A DNA stretch of 43,464 nt from Clostridia bacterium (GTDB lineage Bacteria > Bacillota > Clostridia > Christensenellales > CAG-138): the NCBI GenBank assembly GCA_017523925.1, contig JAFWVQ010000050.1:1-43464 (forward strand), read 5' to 3'. Below are positions 9,403 through 17,590 of the stretch, in pieces (position 1 is the stretch's first letter; each line of letters starts with the position of its first letter). Made by a program: the position numbers and the translations under genes. The notes beneath the pieces are model-generated. The model saw only the letters and a list, made by a program, of their open reading frames with translations, had not been told where the DNA came from and made no database searches.

Positions 9403-9422
9403 TTACGGCATGGATTCCCTCC
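9403..9422 (-). other. Two-codon reading frame (Met-Pro-stop) with a strong ribosome site in the rho leader
   Basis: In the predicted rho leader, GGAGGG (9422-9417) is followed after 5 bases by ATG CCG TAA (9411-9403). The frame lies about 16 bases after the predicted start and about 130 bases before the rho ATG. CCATGC around this start can pair with GCATGG about 30 bases downstream. Whether it is translated is unknown. A minimal frame with near-perfect initiation signals suggests a ribosome parking or attenuation role. Confidence 0.45.
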
Positions 9423-9433
9423 AATGCACCTTG

Positions 9434-9462
9434 ATTATACAATCTTGTTTTAAAATTGTCAA
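9434..9462 (-). promoter_or_regulatory. Perfect-consensus promoter of rho; description of the 9275-9745 gene-free stretch
   Basis: TTGACA (9462-9457), a 17-base spacer and TATAAT (9439-9434) match the sigma-A consensus exactly. The start would be near 9427, giving a leader of about 150 bases. Such a strong promoter suggests that output is limited later, for example by autogenous attenuation. The rest of the 471-bp gap contains AT-rich DNA and the divergent promoter and leader of the protease gene. A 75-codon minus-strand frame at 9329-9556 spans this promoter and is not believed. Confidence 0.85.
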
Positions 9463-9620
9463 TAGCGATTTTTGTTGCATCATTGGTTTTTTTAGCCCGA
9501 AACGTTTTTGAGCGGCGCTTTTGGGCTCGATCTTCGCATTTTATATTTATTTTCATACCGTCTGTTTTGCGACGTCGCGCGTCAAAATTACTTCATTATA
9601 TATGATTTACTTATACCATT

Positions 9621-9648
9621 TTGCTGCGATATGTGATAGAATTATAAC
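9621..9648 (+). promoter_or_regulatory. Candidate promoter of the secreted metalloprotease gene
   Basis: TTGCTG (9621-9626) and TATAAC (9643-9648) are spaced by 16 bases. A start near 9655 would give a leader of about 90 bases containing the two hairpins described next. Confidence 0.5.
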
Positions 9649-9682
9649 ATCAAATACGGCCCGCTCATTTCGCATATAATCA

Positions 9683-9729
9683 CCCGGGTCGAAAGAAACG
9701 TTCGGACCCGGGGCGAGAGCGGGTCCGAA
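9683..9729 (+). promoter_or_regulatory. Two mutually exclusive leader hairpins immediately before the protease ribosome site
   Basis: Hairpin A: CCCGGGTC (9683-9690) pairs with GACCCGGG (9705-9712). Hairpin B: TTCGGACCCG (9701-9710) pairs with CGGGTCCGAA (9720-9729), a perfect 10-bp stem with a 9-base loop. They share 9705-9710, so only one can form at a time. Hairpin B ends at the base before the ribosome site GAAGGAG (9730-9736). There is no T-tract, which favours control of translation over termination. No known riboswitch class was recognised. Confidence 0.6.
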
Positions 9730-9745
9730 GAAGGAGAAAATAATA

Positions 9746-11464
9746 ATGAAGAAACTCATCAGCATCATGCTCGCGCTGCTGCTCGTTGCGGCGATCCCGC
9801 TCGGCAGCCTCGCGAAAAGTACCCCCGAGCCCAAGCTCGTTGCAAGCGACGTGCAGCTCGACACCGACGGCAGCGACGGTTACAGCGGCGACTACGTTGT
9901 GATCTACAACCCCAACACCAACGCGAACGGCAGCGGCATCTCCACCGGCAACATGAGCGGGCTTATCGAGACCAACGTCGGCGCGAACGTCCTTCCCGCT
10001 GCGCCCGCAGCGCCTGCGGAGCCCTATATCATCGACGTTGACGCCCGTTTTGCCGAGCAGGCGAAGAAGGACGGTATCACCCGCGAGTCGATCAAGAGCC
10101 CCGTTCCGGATAACGAGTGCAAATACGAGGTCGGCGACACGATGCAGTTCAGCATCATGTCCTACTCTCCCCTTCCCGATTGGACGATCGAGTTCAAGGT
10201 GCTTGCAAAGGGTGAGCACTGCTATATCTGGACTCCCACCTCGACCAATGCGAACGTGCATCCTCTCGACAGCATCGATCCTTCCTACGGCGCGATCGCA
10301 GCGGCGGAGTTCGACAGCAAGTTCGACCTCATGCAGTCCTCCTTCGGCGATCACGAAAACGGCATTGGCGACGGCAGGCTGAACATACTTTATTATAATA
10401 TCGACGACGGCTGGCAGCTCGGTCAGGGGTATGTTGGCGGCTATTTCTCGCCCTTTGATTTCTTTACCAATCAGATCCCCTGTCTGCATGTTGACACCTA
10501 TCCCGGCGTTCACTACGTCAACGCGGAAGGCGTTGAGATCAACGATATCTCGAGGACCTACAACGTTATGGTGCATGAGTATCAGCATCTGATCAATTTC
10601 TCCAATACCGAAAACATGGAGACCTGGGAGAACGAGTGCATGAGCGCCGCGGCGGAGGAGATCTGCTATCCCGGCTCGAGCGTATCGAGGAGGATCCAGA
10701 GCTGGACCAATTACAGCTTCCCCAACGACGACTGGCATAACCCGCCCGAGGAGTTCCCCTACGTTTCCAACTATATTCTCCATAACGGCTACACCATGTA
10801 CGGCTGGGACAACAATATGAGCACGGATAATATCCTCGTGCTGTATGCGCAGGTATCGCTCTTTGCCCAGTACATCTTCACCCAGTACGGCAACACGACC
10901 TTCCGCCAGCTCCTCACGCAGGACGCGCAGGGCAGAGCGTTCCCGCAGGCGTTCCAGAACGTTACCGGACAGAGCGCCGCGGAATTTGTTAAGAATTTCC
11001 GCATCGCGCTGACCGCGAACACCGCTTCGGACGTGCTCGGCGGCACCTACGGCTTCCGCATGCAGGAGGGCTTCGATCCCTCCGGCTACCACGGCGTTGA
11101 GAACCTTTACAGATGGCTCGGGCCGGTCGTATTCACCGGAAACCAGTGCTCCATCCAGGCGGGCGGTGCGATCACCGTTAAGCCCGTCGGCGGCGTGTAC
11201 AATCCCCCCTCCGGCGCGGGCAGCGGACTGGTTTACATCGGCGTTACAAGAAGCACCGAGCAGCAGCCCAACCCCTATGAGAAGGGCGATATCGACATGA
11301 ACGGCTCCGTTCAGATTGCGGACGCGGTGCTCGCGCTGCGCAGCGCGCTTGGGCTCACGCAGCTCACGCCGCAGCAGACCCAGCTCGGCGATATGGACGA
11401 TTCCGGCAGCATCAACGTTGCGGACGCGGTCAGCGTTCTGCGCAAGTCGATGGGGCTTCAGTAG
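9746..11464 (+). CDS. Secreted zinc metalloprotease (M30 hyicolysin-like) with C-terminal type I dockerin
   Basis: Exported protease, 572 residues. An N-terminal signal peptide (MKKLISIMLALLLVAAIPLG, cleavage probably after SLA) is followed by a Gly/Asn/Ser-rich segment. The catalytic core has the zinc motif HEYQH at residues 277-281 and a downstream WENECMSAAAEE whose Glu297 is the probable third ligand, as in HExxH...E families such as M30. The C-terminus carries two calcium-loop repeats, GDIDMNGS (from 514) and GDMDDSGS (from 548), each followed by a helix with ADAV, which is a dockerin I signature. Where classical cellulosomal dockerins have Ser-Thr, these have Ile-Ala and Val-Ala. The protein should therefore attach to a cohesin partner, which is not in this window. 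It is a single gene with its own leader and downstream hairpin. Confidence 0.85.
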   Translation: MKKLISIMLALLLVAAIPLGSLAKSTPEPKLVASDVQLDTDGSDGYSGDYVVIYNPNTNANGSGISTGNMSGLIETNVGANVLPAAPAAPAEPYIIDVDARFAEQAKKDGITRESIKSPVPDNECKYEVGDTMQFSIMSYSPLPDWTIEFKVLAKGEHCYIWTPTSTNANVHPLDSIDPSYGAIAAAEFDSKFDLMQSSFGDHENGIGDGRLNILYYNIDDGWQLGQGYVGGYFSPFDFFTNQIPCLHVDTYPGVHYVNAEGVEINDISRTYNVMVHEYQHLINFSNTENMETWENECMSAAAEEICYPGSSVSRRIQSWTNYSFPNDDWHNPPEEFPYVSNYILHNGYTMYGWDNNMSTDNILVLYAQVSLFAQYIFTQYGNTTFRQLLTQDAQGRAFPQAFQNVTGQSAAEFVKNFRIALTANTASDVLGGTYGFRMQEGFDPSGYHGVENLYRWLGPVVFTGNQCSIQAGGAITVKPVGGVYNPPSGAGSGLVYIGVTRSTEQQPNPYEKGDIDMNGSVQIADAVLALRSALGLTQLTPQQTQLGDMDDSGSINVADAVSVLRKSMGLQ

Positions 11465-11579
11465 TTTTCCGTCCTCCCCTTCCCCGCCCGATCGAACCGA
11501 TCGGCGACCAACACTTTTTATGGTTTATAGTTTATGATCCGTCACGCAAAGTGATACTCTACTGAATACGCATAAGCGT

Positions 11580-11616
11580 GCCGACGCCCCGTGATAAACG
11601 GGGCGTCGGCGTATTT
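11580..11616 (+). terminator. Terminator-like hairpin after the protease gene
   Basis: GCCGACGCCCC (11580-11590) pairs perfectly with GGGGCGTCGGC (11600-11610) across a 9-base loop; only a short GTATTTG follows. The stem is very stable, but the T-tract is poor. Confidence 0.7.
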
Positions 11617-11653
11617 GCACTTATTATAACGGTTTTTTCGTTTGAACGGGCTG

Positions 11654-11732
11654 TTCGTTCATCTTATTCGTTCAGCAGTTTATTCGTTAGCCAAATTCGT
11701 TCATCTTATTATTAGTTCAGCAGATTCGTTCA
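11654..11732. repeat. Six-copy TTCGTTCA array with alternating 13/16-bp spacing
   Basis: TTCGTTCA or a one- or two-base variant starts at 11654, 11667, 11683, 11696, 11712 and 11725, so steps alternate 13, 16, 13, 16, 13 (period 29). A longer unit, TTCGTTCATCTTA followed by GTTCAGCAG, occurs twice 42 bp apart. The array sits in the 303-bp gap between the protease gene and the convergent DUF218 gene, after the protease hairpin. The rest of the gap shows no gene. Confidence 0.7.
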
Positions 11733-11767
11733 ACCGTTTTTTCTGCGCTTGCTGTGAAAGCCGCGCA

Positions 11768-12556
11768 TCAGAGCCGGCCGGTGAAGAAATACTGCACGAT
11801 CGCGGCGCATTCGCGCATGTAGTCGTTCAGCAGGAAGGGCTTGTATTCGCCCGACGGGATGCCGAAGGCATCTATGCCGAGCTTGGAAGCGATGCGCTCG
11901 GAGCGGAACACGTGGAAGCGGTTCGTGACGAAAGCGATCTCGGCGCCGTCGCCGAGCGCTTCGTCGATCAGCGCTTTTGAGAGGATGAAATTCTCCTCGG
12001 TGCTGGTGGCGCTCAGCTCCTCGATGATCCTATCCTCGGGCACGCCGCGCGCGGTGAGCCAGTTCTTCATGACCTCGGCCTCGGGGTAGGCTTCGTCATG
12101 CCCCTTGCCGCCGCTGACGACCATGATGATATGGGGGTTTTCGTTGTAGTATTCGAGCGCGCGCCTGAGCCTGAGCGAAAGCTGCACCGACGGGGTGCTG
12201 CCGCGCACCGCGGCGCCGAGCACGATCACCGCGTCCGCCCTTTTATCCTTGGGCATTGTGGAGTTTTTGAGGATGAGGAAGGTCGTGAGGGCGAATACGG
12301 CGGCAAAGAGCGCGTATGCCCCGATGAAGCACCATTTCACGAGCCTGCCGAAGGCGGAGGCGGAGAAAAAGCGCGTGATCGGCGTGTAAAAGATGCCGAG
12401 GATAACGAGCGGCAGTCCTATGACGATAGGCATCAGAATGCCGAGGTTGAAGTTGCGCGCCTGGGATGCTATTATGCCCTCAAGCACCAGCGCGCCGCCG
12501 AAAACTACCAAAAACAGGCGCAAAAACACAACGAGTCCTTTCTTCATTTCATTCAT
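11768..12556 (-). CDS. YdcF/ElyC-type DUF218 membrane protein
   Basis: 262 residues. Membrane helices lie at about 8-27, 38-56 and 72-95, followed by a DUF218 domain exposed on one side of the membrane. The domain begins ADAVIVLGAAVRG, includes the conserved SLRLRRALEYY, VVSGGKG and TSTEENF elements, and ends with the nucleotide-like FVTNRFHVFR stretch. Family members (YdcF, SanA, ElyC) have been linked to envelope integrity and undecaprenyl-phosphate metabolism, but no general reaction is established. The gene lies 116 bp downstream of rng on the same strand. ATG at 12556 is used; a second in-frame ATG three codons later is equally possible. Function beyond the family is not known. Confidence 0.85.
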   Translation of the reverse strand: MNEMKKGLVVFLRLFLVVFGGALVLEGIIASQARNFNLGILMPIVIGLPLVILGIFYTPITRFFSASAFGRLVKWCFIGAYALFAAVFALTTFLILKNSTMPKDKRADAVIVLGAAVRGSTPSVQLSLRLRRALEYYNENPHIIMVVSGGKGHDEAYPEAEVMKNWLTARGVPEDRIIEELSATSTEENFILSKALIDEALGDGAEIAFVTNRFHVFRSERIASKLGIDAFGIPSGEYKPFLLNDYMRECAAIVQYFFTGRL

Positions 12557-12672
12557 TCGGAACGGTTACCTTTCTTTTATGATATTCGGTTTTATACGGT
12601 GTTTTTTCTTTTAGTATGCTGCAGGTTTTCTTCGGACAAGGCGGCAGCTCCCCCATGCGGACTTGGAAGGCT

Positions 12673-14199
12673 TCACTGATCGCTCAAAAGACGCACCTCG
12701 AATTCGTCCATCGCGGCGCCGCGAAGCTCGTTCAGCACAACCTCGACCTCCTCCATCGCATTCAGCCTGCGCTCAGCCGGCAGATGCTGCTTTATCAGCG
12801 CTATCACGGAGGGATGCGCCGAGATGCTTATGCGCTTTGCTTCCAAATCGAAGAGACGGGCGAGTGCGCGTGCGCGTATTCTCAGCGCGACGGTCTCCGG
12901 CGTGCTGACCCTGCCGCTGCCCGAGCAGCAGAGGCATTCGCGCTGCATCGAAGAAGCAAGGTTTTCACGCAGCTTTTTGCGCGTTACCTCCACGAGCCCG
13001 AGCGTGGTCATGCCGTGCACGAGCGCGGTGGTGCGGTCATTTGCAAGCGCTTCGCGGAGCGTTCTGACAACGGTCTGCTTATCCTCCGCGCTCTCGAGGT
13101 CGATAAAATCGATGATCACTATGCCGCCGATATTGCGAAGCCGAAGCTGGCGCGCGATCTCCCCCGCCGCCTCGCAGTTGGTGGCGAGCGCGGTGGCGCG
13201 AAGGTCGCTTCGGCCGATATTTTTGCCCGAGTTCACGTCGATACTCAGAAGCGCCTCGGTTTGATCGAGCACGATATACGCGCCGCTCTTTAGCCAAACG
13301 CGCCGTGCAAGCGCCTCGTCGATCTGCTTTTCGATGCCGAGCTGTTCGAAAAGATCGGGCGCGTTCTCGGCAAAATGCACCTTCTCCGCGGCCCCGGGCT
13401 CAAGCTCGCTCACAAGCTCGAGTATCCTTGAGCAGCAGTCCCGATCGTTCACAGTGATGCGCGAAACGTCAGGCCGGAAGAGGTCGCGCAGCGTGCGCTC
13501 AACGAGTCCGTCCTCGCTGAAAAGGCATTTGGGTGCGGCGCTGATCCTGTATGCATTCTGTATGCTTTGCCACCGCGCTTTGAGGCGCTCGAGCTCCGCT
13601 ACTATATCCTCGTCCGCCCTCGTGGCGGCGGCGGTCCGCACGATCGCGCCAACGCCCTCGCCCTTGTTTGCGGCGATGAGCCTGCGCAGCCGCTCGCGGT
13701 CCGCATCCTCGGTGATATGCTTGCTGATGCCGATCAGCTCGGAATCCGGGAAGAGCACCAGCAGGTGCCCCGAGAGCGAGATGCGCGTGCTGACCCTTGC
13801 CGCCTTGCTGCCCTGCGCGTCCTTCACGACCTGCACCATCAGCTCCTGCCCTACCCTGAGCGCCTTTCGCGGCTTTTTCACGGCTCCGCCGCGCGTATTC
13901 GCTTCGCCGTCCGCCTGCTCAACTATATCGGCTCCCGATGCGGCGGGAGAGGGCGAATCGAGATCGGCGATGCTGAAAAAGGCGTTCTTCTCGGCGCCTA
14001 TGTCGATGAACGCCGCGCTCATACCGGGCAGCATGGAACAGACGCGCCCGCGATAGATGCTGCCGAGCAGGCTCTCGCGGCTCCGCTGCTCGGAGCAGAT
14101 CTCAACGACCCTGCCGTTTTCCATAAGCACGGCGCGGGTGCGATACGGGTTCGCGTCTATCACAATTCGCTTATCGGTTTTTGCCGTAAGATCGTTCAT
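12673..14199 (-). CDS. rng: Ribonuclease G/E family endoribonuclease
   Basis: Endonuclease for single-stranded RNA (rRNA maturation and mRNA decay), 508 residues, the usual length for RNase G. An N-terminal S1-like domain contains GSIYRGRV and AAFIDIG, interrupted by a Ser/Pro/Ala-rich loop near 82-105. The DNase I-like catalytic region carries Asp321 (SIDVNSG) and Asp364 (IIDFIDLE), spaced 43 apart as in E. coli RNase E Asp303/Asp346. The zinc-link Cys422-x2-Cys425 has the equivalent spacing, so all catalytic residues are present. Its ATG overlaps the stop of the DUF2344 gene by ATGA. In many Clostridia this operon continues into rplU-rpmA. Here it is followed instead by the DUF218 gene. Confidence 0.95.
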   Translation of the reverse strand: MNDLTAKTDKRIVIDANPYRTRAVLMENGRVVEICSEQRSRESLLGSIYRGRVCSMLPGMSAAFIDIGAEKNAFFSIADLDSPSPAASGADIVEQADGEANTRGGAVKKPRKALRVGQELMVQVVKDAQGSKAARVSTRISLSGHLLVLFPDSELIGISKHITEDADRERLRRLIAANKGEGVGAIVRTAAATRADEDIVAELERLKARWQSIQNAYRISAAPKCLFSEDGLVERTLRDLFRPDVSRITVNDRDCCSRILELVSELEPGAAEKVHFAENAPDLFEQLGIEKQIDEALARRVWLKSGAYIVLDQTEALLSIDVNSGKNIGRSDLRATALATNCEAAGEIARQLRLRNIGGIVIIDFIDLESAEDKQTVVRTLREALANDRTTALVHGMTTLGLVEVTRKKLRENLASSMQRECLCCSGSGRVSTPETVALRIRARALARLFDLEAKRISISAHPSVIALIKQHLPAERRLNAMEEVEVVLNELRGAAMDEFEVRLLSDQ

Positions 14200-14864
14200 A
14201 ATTTAAGATCCGACCAATCCATTTCGATTTTTTCGCGGTGCACGAGGCGGGAAAACGATGCGCCGAGCCTTGCTTCGAGCGCGCCGAAGAGAAGCTCGAG
14301 CGGAAGCCCGCCCTCGGCGGTCAATGCGCCTTTTATCGCAAGCTTCGCCGAATCGCCCGTGAATTCGATAAGCTCCATCGAGATCAGCATCGGGCGTATG
14401 TCCACGGGCTTGATGCCGCCCTTGGTTTTCTTATCCACGATTATCTCGCCGCCGAGCAGCGAGCGGATAGCCTCTTCGATGGCGACTCTTTCCACGGGCT
14501 CGCCGAAGCTTAGGCTTGCTTCGTACTCGGCGCTGCGCATCAGCGTTGTGAGCGAGGCCTTGAACTCGCCCGCGTCGATCGCGGAGGTTACTTTAACTCC
14601 TTCGGGAAGCACGGCGTTCACCCTTTCCGTGAACTCGTAGGGCGGAACGGGCTCGGTCAGCATAACGTCAAAATACTCTCCGGACGAAGTGAAGCCGACC
14701 GATATCGCGGTCGCAAACGAAAGAAGCGGATGCGGATTAAAGCCTTTGGAATAGGCAAGCGGCAGCCCCGCACGCCTGAACGCACGCTGAAAAAGCCTCT
14801 GCATATCCAGATGCGAAACGAATTTAACGGGCTCGAGCTTGGAAAACGCGGCTATCATTCTCAT
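14196..14864 (-). CDS. TIGR03936 / DUF2344 protein, partner of the radical SAM protein
   Basis: 222 residues, beginning RMIAAFSKLEPVKFVSHLDMQRLFQRAFRRAGLPLAYSKG in two conserved blocks typical of DUF2344 (FSKxxxxxFxSHLDxxR and GFNPHP). The family is nearly always encoded directly after a TIGR03960 radical SAM protein and before rng, which holds here with ATGA overlaps on both sides. The biochemical role is not established; RNA or tRNA modification has been suggested from context. The central part looks like a small alpha/beta domain and the C-terminus ends LKL* inside the rng start. Confidence 0.9.
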   Translation of the reverse strand: MRMIAAFSKLEPVKFVSHLDMQRLFQRAFRRAGLPLAYSKGFNPHPLLSFATAISVGFTSSGEYFDVMLTEPVPPYEFTERVNAVLPEGVKVTSAIDAGEFKASLTTLMRSAEYEASLSFGEPVERVAIEEAIRSLLGGEIIVDKKTKGGIKPVDIRPMLISMELIEFTGDSAKLAIKGALTAEGGLPLELLFGALEARLGASFSRLVHREKIEMDWSDLKL

Positions 14865-16750
14865 TTTGTTTCCTCCCCCGCCTTATGCATCTCGCAGTGC
14901 GTGGCGCATTTTTTGCCGAAGCAGCCATTGCATTTTTCGCGGCAGTCGGGCGTAACTATGCCCTCGAAGGCGCGTTCATGCTCCTTTTTCAGATAATCCT
15001 GCGTAACGAGCGCGTCCATGTGCTGCCACGCGAGCGGCTCGTCGAGCGAGATAACGCGGTTTGCAAACATTTCCACGGATAAGCCCTGCTCGGCATAGGC
15101 TTCGTCCCAAGCTTCCTTTTTGAAATGCTCGTCCCATGAATCGAACCTTGCTCCGCGCTTATACGCGCCGATCATGACCTCGGCAAGGCGGCGGTCGCCG
15201 CGCGCATAGCAGGCCTCAAGGCGGCTGGTTTCGGAGAAATGGCAGTTGAACTCAACGCCGCGAATGCCCTTGAGCGCGGCTCGAAGCAGCGCTTGCCTTC
15301 TTAAAACCTCGTCCACGGTGATCTGCGGTTCCCACTGGAACGGCGTGAACGGCTTTGGAACGAAGGTGGATGCGGAAACGGTGCAGCGCAGCCCCTTGCC
15401 GCGCTTATCCTTGGGCATGGAGTAGAATTCGCGGCTCACCTTACGCGCAAGCTCGGCTATTCCGAGGATGTCCTCATCCGTTTCGCCGGGCAGACCTATC
15501 ATGAAATAGAGCTTAACGCCCTGCCAGCCCGCCTCGAAAGCATCCTTAACGGTGCGAAGAAGATCCTCCTCGCAAACGCCCTTGTTTATAACGTCCCTCA
15601 TGCGCTGCGTCCCGGCTTCGGGCGCGAAGGTGAGGCCCGTTTTGCGAACGCCCTGCATTTTTTCAAGGTCGTCCTTCAAAAACGAATCGATGCGCAGCGA
15701 GGGGAAGGAAACCGAGATGCGGTCCTTGGTGTATCTTTCGAGCACCGTGGGCACCATCTCGTGTATTTCTGTATAATCGCCGCTTGAGAGCGAGAAGAGG
15801 GAGACCTCGTCGTGACCGGTGCTTTTAAGCTGACCGTCGCAGTAGTCGATCAGCGTTTTCATGCGCCTTTCGCGTATCGGGCGGTAGATGAATCCCGCCT
15901 GACAGAAGCGGCAGCCGCGCGTACAGCCGCGGAAAAGCTCGAGCGCGATGCGGTCGTGAACTATGCTCATATAGGGAACCACGAGATCGCCCGTGAACTC
16001 CGCCTTATCAAGATTGCGCACTATGCGCCGCTCGATGGTGTCTGGCGCTTCCGGCTCTATCTTAATAAGCCTTGCAAACTGCCCGTTTTCGTATTCGGGG
16101 CGGTAGAAAGCGGGAACGTACACGCCGGGTATGCGGCTCATGCGAACGAGAGTTTCGTGCTTGCCTGCGCCGCTCCTTTTTGCTTCGGCGTAAACGTCCA
16201 TAAAGTCGTTCACGACCTCCTCGCCGTCGCCGAAGAAGAAAACGTCTATGATATCGGCGATGGGCTCACTGTTGCAAACGCAGGGGCCGCCCGCGACTAT
16301 GAGCGGAGCATCCTCGCCGCGCTCGCTTGATCTGAGCTGTATGCCCGAAAGCTCGAGCATGGTGAGGATATTCGTGTAGCACATCTCGTATAGAAGCGAG
16401 AAGCCGATAACGTCGAATTCATCGAGCGCGCGCTTGGTTTCGATAGAGAAAAGCTTTTCGCCGCTCTCGCGTAAAAGCGCCTCCATATCCACCCACGGCG
16501 CATAGCAGCGCTCGCAGTAGGTGTCGGCGCGGTTGTTTAAAACGTTGTAGATGATGCGCGAACCGAGATGGCTCATGCCTATCTCGTAGGTATCGGGGAA
16601 GCAGAGTGCGAAGCGATGGAGCCCTTCGCCCTCCTTGATGCGCATATTGAGCTCGCCGCCCATGTAGCGGGTCGGCTTTTCAACCTTGCTTATCAGCGCG
16701 TTTATTCGCGCAAGCCTTGTTTCGGCAGAGTTTGCCGCCTGTTTATTCAA
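14861..16750 (-). CDS. TIGR03960 B12-binding-type radical SAM protein
   Basis: 629 residues from a TTG start at 16750. An N-terminal segment with KPTRYMGGELN leads to a B12-binding-like region with DTYEIGMSHLG. The radical SAM core has the cluster motif GCTRGCRFCQAG (CxxxCxxC), and a Cys-rich C-terminus (CREKCNGC, CATHC) could hold a second metal centre. The TTG start is chosen because GGAAAG lies 7 bases upstream and the predicted promoter (16821-16793) puts the mRNA start near 16786. That rules out the first in-frame ATG at 16810. It overlaps the DUF2344 start by ATGA. The substrate is unknown. Confidence 0.92.
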   Translation of the reverse strand: MNKQAANSAETRLARINALISKVEKPTRYMGGELNMRIKEGEGLHRFALCFPDTYEIGMSHLGSRIIYNVLNNRADTYCERCYAPWVDMEALLRESGEKLFSIETKRALDEFDVIGFSLLYEMCYTNILTMLELSGIQLRSSERGEDAPLIVAGGPCVCNSEPIADIIDVFFFGDGEEVVNDFMDVYAEAKRSGAGKHETLVRMSRIPGVYVPAFYRPEYENGQFARLIKIEPEAPDTIERRIVRNLDKAEFTGDLVVPYMSIVHDRIALELFRGCTRGCRFCQAGFIYRPIRERRMKTLIDYCDGQLKSTGHDEVSLFSLSSGDYTEIHEMVPTVLERYTKDRISVSFPSLRIDSFLKDDLEKMQGVRKTGLTFAPEAGTQRMRDVINKGVCEEDLLRTVKDAFEAGWQGVKLYFMIGLPGETDEDILGIAELARKVSREFYSMPKDKRGKGLRCTVSASTFVPKPFTPFQWEPQITVDEVLRRQALLRAALKGIRGVEFNCHFSETSRLEACYARGDRRLAEVMIGAYKRGARFDSWDEHFKKEAWDEAYAEQGLSVEMFANRVISLDEPLAWQHMDALVTQDYLKKEHERAFEGIVTPDCREKCNGCFGKKCATHCEMHKAGEETK

Positions 16751-16792
16751 AACGGAGCTTTCCTTTCGCTGCTGTATAATTATCCAACATCC

Positions 16793-16821
16793 ATTATAAA
16801 CCCAAATCAAACTATTGGCAA
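16793..16821 (-). promoter_or_regulatory. Promoter of the radical SAM / DUF2344 / rng operon
   Basis: TTGCCA (16821-16816), a 17-base spacer and TATAAT (16798-16793). It overlaps the last codons of the upstream Rhs-like fragment and fixes the radical SAM start as the TTG at 16750. Confidence 0.75.
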
Positions 16822-17181
16822 GAACGAATATGCTGGCAAAAGTGTGAAAACGGCGGCGATATAAACCGCAGCCGTTCCAAACTCCGTATTCTTATAATGA
16901 CAGTCCATGTGCAGAAAGAATGCGATGAACCCGGTGCTTGCATGCGAGCCTGTAACAGCAAGGAGTTTGCCCCAGCTATCATAGGTGTATTCTACCACGG
17001 TGTTGCGGTTGCCGTCAATGAGTTTGACAATATCGCCTTGCGCATTGCGGAGGTAGTAATACTCTGTTCCGTTGTAGTTGACCGAAACAATCTTGCCTTG
17101 CGCATCATAGCTGAAACGCTGAACGGTATTGTCGATCAGCGGTTCGGCTGCGATATCAGCGTCGTATCGTAGGCAGCGCAT
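16807..17181 (-). pseudogene. Orphan Rhs/YD-repeat module with a short hydrophobic tail
   Basis: 124 codons. Residues about 20-75 are Rhs/YD repeats: RFSYDAQGKIVSVNYNG, YYYLRNAQGDIVKLIDGN and VEYTYDSWGKLLAVTGS. The usual core end (PFRYRGYVYD...RSRYY) is missing; after VTGSHAS the frame runs into a roughly 45-residue hydrophobic tail and stops. Such detached modules are typical of Rhs loci, where displaced C-terminal cassettes persist downstream. The first codons overlap the end of the small membrane-protein gene by 26 bp. It is probably not a functional toxin, although a membrane-active tail cannot be excluded. Confidence 0.65.
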
Positions 17182-17578
17182 TCATACCATCTCTATATAT
17201 TGCAATGCGTAACCATAATAGCACTGCCATTTTGGGTAGGAACGTTGTTATCATCACAACCAACGATATTTCCTCGTTAAAACATGCAACAACTATATAT
17301 GTTATTGCTGCTGTACAGCAATACAACAGATAAACTAAATAAATCATTCGGTAACGGAAGAATAGCTTTCTTCGTTTCTCATTAACATGAGGCAGCAGAT
17401 ATGCGCCGGACACAATGTCGATCAGCTTACTATTGCGCAGTATCTTCTTATAGCGTACCCTGCCTTTGGCGCGGTTCATCGCGCCAAAGGCAATGTATTT
17501 AAGCACGCCTTTTAGGCTTGTACTTATCGCAACATCTCCAATTACACAAAGAATTGCATTGATTAGAATCCAACCCAT
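17156..17578 (-). CDS. Small membrane protein between two Rhs fragments, candidate immunity protein
   Basis: 140 residues, not recognised by sequence. Hydrophobic stretches at about 3-20, 79-103 and 106-125 suggest three membrane helices, with a basic segment (KGRVRYKKILRNSK) between the first two. It starts 12 bp after the stop of the truncated Rhs fragment, with AAGGTG upstream of its ATG. This is the usual position of an immunity gene relative to an Rhs toxin end. The partner toxin domain is missing, so the role is inference from position only. Confidence 0.5.
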   Translation of the reverse strand: MGWILINAILCVIGDVAISTSLKGVLKYIAFGAMNRAKGRVRYKKILRNSKLIDIVSGAYLLPHVNEKRRKLFFRYRMIYLVYLLYCCTAAITYIVVACFNEEISLVVMITTFLPKMAVLLWLRIAIYRDGMNALPTIRR

Positions 17579-17590
17579 TCGGCATTCACC

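Noticed and set aside
9329..9556. A 75-codon minus-strand frame in the rho upstream region
   Set aside because: It spans the perfect-consensus rho promoter and starts upstream of the predicted transcript.
9680..11092. A 470-codon minus-strand frame opposite the protease
   Set aside because: The plus-strand product has a signal peptide, zinc motif and dockerin; the minus frame has none and spans the plus-strand promoter leader.
11654..11732. CRISPR array
   Set aside because: The units are 8-16 bp without spacers, and no cas gene is nearby.
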